Below are positions 30,896 through 32,739 of a stretch of DNA of 32,739 nucleotides, piece after piece. Positions within the stretch are counted from its first letter, which is position 1; each line of letters begins with the position of its first letter. Location of the stretch: assembly GCA_001273335.1 (NCBI GenBank), contig LFWV01000001.1:1-32739 (forward strand). The letters run 5' to 3'. The translations under genes and the position numbers were made by a program. The stretch is from a miscellaneous Crenarchaeota group-1 archaeon SG8-32-3 (GTDB taxonomy: Archaea; Thermoproteota; Bathyarchaeia; Bathyarchaeales; Bathycorpusculaceae). The notes under the pieces are model-generated. The model was not told the origin of the DNA. It saw only the letters and a list, made by a program, of their open reading frames with translations, and made no database searches.

Positions 30896-31045
30896 TTACT
30901 TTATGAATTTGGTTTTCCGTTTCTTGAATTTTTTCTTGCATGTCACGCTACAAAAATGATAGGTTTCGCCTTCATACGTAATTTTATACTTGGCTGTGTT
31001 TTCATCTAGAACCGTGCCGCAAACTGGGTCTCTATACGTTTTCGT
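30896..31045 (-). CDS. YHS-domain small metal-binding protein without a normal start codon
   Basis: A 49-codon frame reads TKTYRDPVCGTVLDENTAKY, then KITYEGETYHFCSVTCKKKF and a basic end, before TAA at 30898-30896. DPVCG, the YHFCS and the second C with KKKF are the exact pattern of a YHS domain, a small fold with metal-binding cysteines common in archaea. No ATG, GTG or TTG occurs in frame before the domain; the frame is open back to a TAG at 31084-31082. An AGAGGTT element (complement of about 31053-31059) lies 8 nt before ACG 31045, exactly where an ATG would be expected, so either ACG is used or the start codon has been lost by one base change. A TATA-like GTATAAAGGG on this strand is at 31164-31155. 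Confidence 0.65.
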   Translation of the reverse strand, partial: TKTYRDPVCGTVLDENTAKYKITYEGETYHFCSVTCKKKFKKRKTKFIK

Positions 31046-31267
31046 AGGTCTTAACCTCTCGAGGAAGATTGTGTTTTCTACCTATTATGGTTAGTGGTTA
31101 CTCAGATAGGAAATTTGTTTTGAGTGTGCGCTAGCTCTCGGGAAAAGAAGACGGCCCTTTATACGCGCGCTTTTTTTGCTTGTTGTCTAAATAGGGAGAA
31201 CTATTTTATTCCATTTGAAGTGGAGAAAAGGGCTGAAATTGTGGAGGGTAGCGTTGGTGTTGGTGCT

Positions 31268-31462
31268 TTATGGTTGAGTGACAATTAACATTATAGCTCC
31301 TTCGACTTCGGTCCATTCTTCATTGGTGGTGCAGATATTGCCTATGCTGCCTATGAATATGAGGATTGCCACTAAGTCTTCGTCTTTGGGTAATTTCCCG
31401 ATCATTAAGAAATGCTGTTTTCCAGCAATGTAAAAGCTCAATTTTTCAGTCAGTTTTATCAA
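31268..31462 (-). CDS. Small hypothetical protein, possibly coupled to an upstream frame
   Basis: A 64-residue frame starting TTG 31462 (IKLTEKLSFYIAGKQHFLM...) with a hydrophobic stretch LVAILIFIGSIGNI. I do not recognise it. Its start overlaps the end of another protein-like open frame on the same strand (31646-31446, with ...DVLVSFFVFGNWTEQEIKNV...) by 17 nt, which would be normal for coupled genes. The upstream frame has no good start codon, so this may be a broken gene. The rest of 31085-31660 shows only the TATA-like element noted for the YHS gene. Confidence 0.35.
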   Translation of the reverse strand: MIKLTEKLSFYIAGKQHFLMIGKLPKDEDLVAILIFIGSIGNICTTNEEWTEVEGAIMLIVTQP

Positions 31463-31660
31463 TCATGCCCCTCGTATCCTTGATTCGTTTGGAAGCCTCA
31501 GTGACATTCTTGATTTCCTGCTCAGTCCAGTTTCCAAACACAAAAAAACTCACTAAAACGTCACCAGAATTTTCCTCTGAAATTACAAATATAAGCGTTA
31601 AATGGTCACAATCCGATACGTAGCAAACGCGAAAAGCTTTATCTTCTCAACCAAGCGATA

Positions 31661-32278
31661 ATGCAATACATGCCCCACCCAAAAATAACGGCAGGAGCAC
31701 TCTTTCTCATGGCAGCTATCCAATTCACCTTATGCCTTATCATCGCAGAAGCAACATACCCCGGCTACAGCATATCCGCCAATTATATAAGCGACCTCGG
31801 CGTAGGGCCCTCCGCCATAATCTTCAACGTCTCCGTCTTCATTTTAGGATTACTAGTACTTGCAGGAACAATCCTTCAAAGACACAAACCGAACATCAAA
31901 ACCTTAAACACTTTGCTACTGTTAATGGCTATAAGCGCAATGGGCGTCGGCATCTTCACTAAAAACTACCCCCTCCCCCACGGCGCCATATCCTCAGCAG
32001 CTTTCTTTTTCGCAGCGCTATCCTCCATAACCTCACACAAAATCCTACCCAAAAATCTCTCCAAGATAAGCATAATGCTCGGAGCCATGACACTCACAGC
32101 ACTAACCTTTTTCTCCGCAGGCATGCTGACAAGCGGCTCATTAACCAGCACGACCGCCCACGACAGTGCCTTCTACATAGGATTAGGCCCGGGCGGAATG
32201 GAACGCATGATAGTATACCCAGCGCTCTCATGGCTCACTGCAATCGGCGCATACCTAACCATAAAACAAGAGACATAA
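31661..32278 (+). CDS. DUF998 family membrane protein
   Basis: A 205-residue polytopic membrane protein with about six hydrophobic helices, matching the DUF998 family (PF06197). The characteristic part is SANYISDLGVGPSAIIFNVSVFILGLL, at the second helix, where the N-Y-x-S-D-L-G motif is the family mark; G-x-F-x-x-x-YPLPHG-like residues occur in the loop before helix four (FTKNYPLPHG). Function is unknown. ATG 31661 is about 20-25 nt from a weak TATA-like GCTTTATC (31636-31643), so the message may be leaderless. The gene stands alone. Confidence 0.85.
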   Translation: MQYMPHPKITAGALFLMAAIQFTLCLIIAEATYPGYSISANYISDLGVGPSAIIFNVSVFILGLLVLAGTILQRHKPNIKTLNTLLLLMAISAMGVGIFTKNYPLPHGAISSAAFFFAALSSITSHKILPKNLSKISIMLGAMTLTALTFFSAGMLTSGSLTSTTAHDSAFYIGLGPGGMERMIVYPALSWLTAIGAYLTIKQET

Positions 32279-32439
32279 AAAACACCGATACAATAAAAAG
32301 AAATCAATGACCCGCAAACTTGAAGGAGACTGCTCAGACAAAAACATAAACACCAACCACGCCACAAACGGTAACGCTTTTATGACTATTCGAGTGTAAT
32401 GGTTTAAGATCTAAACTTTGAGTGTGGTGAAGAAACAGT

Positions 32440-32673
32440 ATGAGTGAATCACTTGAGAAACGAGTCGAAGCTGCTCTTGCCGAAATTAAGCCGCAAATTC
32501 AAGCTGACGGCGGAGACATAGACCTCGTAGCCATCGAAAACAACATCGTCAAAGTCCGCTTGCGAGGAGCATGTGTAGGTTGCCCCATGTCAGCATTAAC
32601 GCTAAAGGCAGGTGTCGAACGCGCCATAAAACAGAAAGTCCCAGAAATCCAAAGCGTCGAAGCAGTCCAATAA
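32440..32673 (+). CDS. NifU-like C-terminal domain Fe-S scaffold protein
   Basis: A 77-residue protein that consists only of a NifU C-terminal (Nfu) domain, which holds a labile Fe-S cluster at a CxxC motif and passes it on to target proteins. The motif is C45-VG-C48 in GACVGCPMSALTL, preceded by IQADGGDIDLVAIE, the standard start of the domain. Free-standing Nfu proteins of this size are common in archaea. ATG start with GGTGAAG upstream; a TATA-like GGTTTAAG is at about 32401-32408. Confidence 0.95.
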   Translation: MSESLEKRVEAALAEIKPQIQADGGDIDLVAIENNIVKVRLRGACVGCPMSALTLKAGVERAIKQKVPEIQSVEAVQ

Positions 32674-32682
32674 CCAAACACA

Positions 32683-32715
32683 TTTTTTCTCTTACTTTTT
32701 GTTTTCTGCTCTTTT
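32683..32715 (+). terminator. T-rich terminator after the Nfu gene
   Basis: Four T runs of 4-6 residues lie within 33 nt, beginning 10 nt after the stop codon. This fits an archaeal U-tract terminator. Nothing else is visible to the window end. Confidence 0.6.
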
Positions 32716-32739
32716 ACCCTTAGAAACCACTACTTGTAT

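Noticed and set aside
1..32739. CRISPR arrays, insertion sequences, integrases, toxin-antitoxin or phage genes
   Set aside because: No regularly spaced repeats, transposase or integrase motifs, terminal inverted repeats or phage-type genes were seen on either strand.

Overview
The window is archaeal chromosomal DNA. The evidence is a long run of ribosomal proteins that includes archaeal/eukaryotic-type members (eS4, eL32, eL19) and the RNase P subunit Rpp29, TATA-like boxes about 25 nt upstream of starts or of short leaders, many GTG/TTG starts, GGAGG/GGTGA ribosome-binding sites, and an archaeal form III RuBisCO beside an AMP phosphorylase. The combination of genes suggests a TACK-group archaeon, possibly Bathyarchaeia. 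That placement is inference from gene content, not from a tree.

Layout: (1) 1-2.1 kb holds the start of a 4Fe-4S protein running off the left edge, a thioredoxin reductase-like flavoprotein and an AIM24-family protein. (2) 2.1-5 kb has AMP phosphorylase and form III RuBisCO diverging from a 71-bp spacer; these are two of the three enzymes of the archaeal AMP/nucleotide salvage route to 3-phosphoglycerate, and the third (ribose-1,5-bisphosphate isomerase) is not here. A cluster of inverted repeats follows. (3) 5.2-7.6 kb has a TraX-like membrane protein and an AMP-forming acyl-CoA ligase. (4) 7.7-14.1 kb has the hydrogenase maturation genes hypF, hypC and hypD in a row and hypE on the other strand, with a membrane-anchored cyclophilin and an exported, membrane-anchored sulfite-oxidase-fold (molybdopterin) protein between them.

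(5) 14.5-23.1 kb is the ribosomal operon uL22-uS3-uL29-Rpp29-uS17-uL14-uL24-eS4-uL5-uS14-uS8-uL6-eL32-eL19-uL18-uS5-uL30, tightly packed, mostly with 1-8 nt overlaps or gaps of under 15 nt. The usual upstream block (uL3 to uS19) and downstream block (uL15-SecY) are absent. (6) 23.1-25.8 kb, minus strand, has uL1 and uL10, then an ATP-cone/PD-(D/E)XK nuclease-like gene. (7) 25.8-32.7 kb is looser: a B12-binding radical SAM protein, a class V aminotransferase next to a DUF1015 protein, a roughly 1-kb stretch with small genes (including a YHS-domain gene that lacks a normal start codon), a DUF998 membrane protein and a NifU-type Fe-S scaffold domain protein.

Most of the window is recognisable core metabolism and translation. 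I did not find a clear new multi-gene system such as a defence island, CRISPR array or mobile element. The best leads are the start-less YHS gene, the palindromic operator in front of the molybdopterin-fold gene, the dyad cluster behind RuBisCO, a candidate small RNA upstream of uL1, the nuclease-like gene beside the ribosomal genes, and the aminotransferase/DUF1015 pair.
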